Shown here: positions 63,406 to 64,000 of the stretch, in pieces | Numbering within the stretch: position 1 is the first letter of the stretch | How the letters are laid out: each line of letters begins with the position of its first letter | From: Tetrahymena elliotti 4EA | Taxonomy: Eukaryota > Ciliophora > Oligohymenophorea > Hymenostomatida > Tetrahymenidae | DNA length: 64,000 bases | Direction: 5' to 3' | NCBI GenBank assembly: GCA_000231825.2 | Contig: JH720391.1 | Span: 52,315 to 116,314, forward strand | Made by a program: the position numbers and the translations under genes | Notes under the pieces: generated by a model | The model's input: only the letters and a program-made list of their open reading frames with translations | Told to the model about the DNA's origin: nothing | Database searches by the model: none

Positions 63406-64000
63406 ATGATAGAAAATATAAAATATTTTAGAAATCTAACTAATGTACTTCAATTTCTTTTGAGATATAAATATATTTTTATTTTTATCCATTTAAAGTT
63501 ATTAAGCTCTAATTTAACTTCTTACATAAGTCTTGATATTAATCTAAGGTAAAATTTTAACCTTTCTTTAAAACAATAAAATCTTAAAATTTTATTTTTT
63601 AGCCTCATGTAAAAATAGTGTTTCAATTTAATTACTCATTATTTAAAAATTTCAACATTACTTTAGAAGTTAGATTAAAGTAACTGATATAGTGATCAGT
63701 TTAAGCTAGTTTACTTACCAAACTCGCTCATTAGTTTTTTTTAATTATTGTTTTCAGATTTAATACAAATTTTTAGATTTCTCTCATTCTTTTCAAATTT
63801 AATTCTTCTAATTTTTTAAAAGAGAGAATAATATTGGCGAAGTTGGGGCATAAGGATTAGCATCTGGCTTAGCAAAATGCTTTAATCTCTAAACTTTGAC
63901 TCTTTACCTTACGTAAAAATAGAGTTTCAATACTAATTAAGCAAACATTTTTAAGTGAATGAATAAAACAAGCAAAGAATGAATTTTGTGTGACTCACTG
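63406..64000 (+). CDS. Second leucine-rich-repeat gene, 5' part only
   Basis: The gene runs off the window. Exons seen: 63406-63444 (MIENIKYFRNLTN), 63499-63548 (50 nt) and 63823-63912 (90 nt, phase 2). The 90-nt exon encodes one LRR: NNIGEVGAQGLASGLAKC followed by FNLQTLTLYLT. The layout copies the gene at 29213: a short first exon ending in (K/R)NL.(N/D), a 54-nt segment, a 50-nt exon, then 90-nt phase-2 exons. As there, the 54-nt segment 63445-63498 (GTACTT...TTTAAAG) is either an intron or 18 in-frame hydrophobic codons. Between 63548 and 63823 lies a relic of another repeat exon. Same orientation as the first LRR gene, 32 kb away. Further repeats are expected beyond 64000. Confidence 0.75.
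63603..63634 (+). pseudogene. Relic of an LRR exon 3' end with its donor site
   Basis: The 32-nt stretch starting CCTCATGTAAAAATAG closely matches 63907-63939, which is the end of the 90-nt LRR exon plus the start of its intron. The upstream 80 nt of exon are missing or unrecognisable. It suggests an exon-plus-intron duplication that has partly decayed or been deleted. Confidence 0.55.

Overview
This window reads as macronuclear DNA of a ciliate, most likely Tetrahymena or a close oligohymenophorean. It is extremely AT-rich. Conserved proteins (Notchless, RPB5, RidA, NFRKB, SF-assemblin) are full length only if TAA and TAG mean glutamine and TGA is the sole stop. Introns are GT...AG, mostly 44-120 nt and nearly pure A/T, longer than the 20-30 nt introns typical of Paramecium. 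With the standard code only scraps of the genes are open, so every gene below was rebuilt by hand with TAA/TAG = Gln. In each multi-exon model the exon lengths sum to a multiple of three.

Layout, left to right. 0.2-7.4 kb, plus strand: a small membrane protein, a TMEM185-like membrane protein fused to a RING finger and a long Q/N tail, and the ribosome-biogenesis factor Notchless. 7.9-25.3 kb, minus strand: an Aurora-like kinase with a very long N-terminal extension, a 1,536-residue repeat protein of unknown function, a 144-residue unknown, an amino-acid transporter and an SR-type splicing factor. 25.8-31.8 kb, plus: a helical, possibly mitochondrial protein and a leucine-rich-repeat (LRR) gene in which each repeat is one 90-nt exon. 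32.4-34.5 kb, minus: a PH-domain protein fused to a permuted-papain (NlpC/P60-like) domain, with an in-frame TGA near its start. 35.9-37.4 kb, plus: RNA polymerase subunit RPB5. 38.0-62.1 kb, minus: an intronless 2,495-residue TRIM-like Q/N-rich protein, a nucleoside transporter, the INO80-complex subunit NFRKB, a WD40 protein, SF-assemblin, RidA and a tail-anchored coiled-coil protein. 63.4 kb to the end, plus: the start of a second LRR gene with the same exon design.

The content is mostly housekeeping: transcription, chromatin, splicing, ribosome assembly, membrane transport, cytoskeleton and basal-body fibres. I see no operons, phage, insertion sequences, CRISPR arrays, rRNA, convincing tRNA or telomeric repeats.

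The most striking structure is the modular LRR gene pair: identical 90-nt phase-2 exons that could be duplicated or skipped without breaking the frame, plus a conserved 54-nt stretch near the start that reads either as an intron or as coding sequence. Splice sites were picked by eye and individual junctions may be off by a few bases.
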